A stretch of DNA of 64,000 nucleotides. Source: Brachyspira alvinipulli ATCC 51933. GTDB lineage: Bacteria > Spirochaetota > Brachyspiria > Brachyspirales > Brachyspiraceae. The stretch is from the NCBI RefSeq assembly GCF_000518245.1, contig NZ_KI912405.1, positions 148,110 to 212,109 of the forward strand, read 5' to 3'. Made by a program: the position numbers and the translations under genes. Positions 63,609 to 64,000 of this stretch are shown here, piece by piece. The notes below the pieces were generated by a model that saw only the letters and a program-made list of their open reading frames with translations, made no database searches and was not told where the DNA came from. The stretch's first letter is position 1, and the number at the start of each line of letters is the position of its first letter.

Positions 63609-63645
63609 TTGCATTTTTTTAACTATACCTATATAATGTATATTA
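63609..63645 (+). promoter_or_regulatory. Promoter with palindrome before selenoprotein gene 3
   Basis: TTGCAT (63609-63614), 17 bases, TATAAT (63632-63637), with TATAC-N9-GTATA overlapping the -10. The arrangement matches the promoter of gene 2. Confidence 0.65.
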
Positions 63646-63669
63646 CATTACATAGCAGAGAGTAAAAAT

Positions 63670-63987
63670 ATGATAAAAAATAGTATAGAATTTGGATGAG
63701 GATGTTTACCTGACCCTTTAGAGGATGAGGGCTCTGATAATTACATAGAAAAGGTATTATTATTGGGCGGTGAAGATGAAGATTCTTTAAACATGCTTAC
63801 TAATTTGAGAAATGCAATATTAGAATTAGATTTGGACTTATCAATAAAATATACTAATAATAAAGGAACAATGTCATACTATGGGGTAATGACCTTACCC
63901 GCCCTTATTATAAATAATAAATTAATATCTTACGGTGAAGTTCTAAGTCAGAAAAAAATAGTAGAAATATTAAAAGAAAATATATAA
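63670..63987 (+). CDS. Selenocysteine-type thioredoxin-like protein, gene 3 (divergent)
   Basis: 105 residues from ATG 63670 with the TGA at 63697-63699 as Sec: MIKNSIEFG, Sec, GCLPDPLEDEG. The body keeps the family ending MSYYGVMTLPALIINNKLISY (cis-Pro) but lacks the CxxC of genes 1 and 2; that position reads VLLLGGEDEDSLNML. Sec and one Cys (UGC) are then the only candidate redox pair. An internal ATG at 63763 would omit that pair. GAGAG lies upstream of the ATG. Confidence 0.7.
63700..63731 (+). promoter_or_regulatory. Weaker SECIS-like hairpin after the TGA of gene 3
   Basis: CCCTT (63714-63718) can pair with GAGGG (63727-63731; one G-T pair) with an 8-base loop, 14 bases past the TGA. 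It is weaker than in genes 1 and 2. Confidence 0.35.
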
Positions 63988-64000
63988 ATATAACCTTTTT

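Overview
The window is very AT-rich, most genes lie on the minus strand, and the content points to a spirochaete, most likely a Brachyspira species. The indicators are two FlaA-type periplasmic flagellar sheath proteins, tandem methyl-accepting chemotaxis proteins, several outer-membrane beta-barrel proteins ending in an aromatic residue, BspA-like repeats, ankyrin proteins and a partial histidine operon (hisZ, hisG, hisD). The genus is inferred from the gene set and base composition, not from a marker gene.

Layout. 1-4.5 kb: the end of a polyamine ABC ATPase gene (potA) with a structured leader, a frameshifted lipoprotein gene, a beta-barrel gene and an orphan type I specificity subunit with a slippage-prone 12-bp repeat. 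4.6-10.7 kb: a Lol-like envelope operon (LolA-like protein, MacB/LolC-type permease, LolD-type ATPase, two exported helical-repeat proteins, a membrane protein and a barrel). 11-12.7 kb: a PadR regulator with two HAAS-type membrane proteins. 13.2-20.1 kb: a streptolysin S-like TOMM toxin cluster (sagB, sagC, sagD, sagE, a second CPBP-like membrane protein, a 44-residue Cys/Ser-rich sagA-like precursor, ABC ATPase and ABC permease). 20.3-26.1 kb: an exported 5'-nucleotidase and the phosphate system phoU-pstB-pstCA(fused)-pstS. 26.3-31.8 kb: M29 aminopeptidase, ankyrin protein, glutathione peroxidase, MazG, two small membrane proteins and the flaA pair. 31.9-43.3 kb: pseudouridine synthase, two MCPs, RNase R, hisZ/hisG/hisD, MATE exporter. 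43.3-50 kb: a repeat-rich accessory region with a frameshifted PD-(D/E)XK nuclease, a duplicated zinc-finger peptide, an ankyrin protein and lipoproteins. 50-60 kb: a BspA-repeat/DUF4132-like protein, a Bax-inhibitor-like protein, an exported alcohol dehydrogenase, an exported rubrerythrin-like protein, a methyltransferase, aldose 1-epimerase and a YfcC transporter. 60.2-64 kb: an arsenic locus (arsR, ACR3, ArsP-type permease) followed by three small thioredoxin-like genes, each with an early in-frame TGA that reads best as selenocysteine.

Two systems stand out. The first is the complete SLS-like cluster, whose precursor peptide is short and easily missed; it encodes leader, PGG junction and a nine-cysteine core next to all three heterocyclase subunits, a CPBP protease and an exporter. 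The second is the arsenic locus, which lacks a recognisable arsC in the window but carries three tandem selenocysteine-type thioredoxins with SECIS-like hairpins after the TGA, separate terminators and matching palindromic promoters.

A dispersed intergenic element of about 290-315 bp (full copies near 2.9, 12.9, 43.7 and 49.5 kb, with variants and fragments elsewhere) ends at both sides in outward-facing TTGACA-N17-TATATA-like promoters. Two copies supply an apparent promoter to the adjacent surface or repeat-protein gene. Three genes carry single-base homopolymer frameshifts (lipoprotein, nuclease, second selenoprotein), so phase variation, decay and sequencing error all need to be considered.
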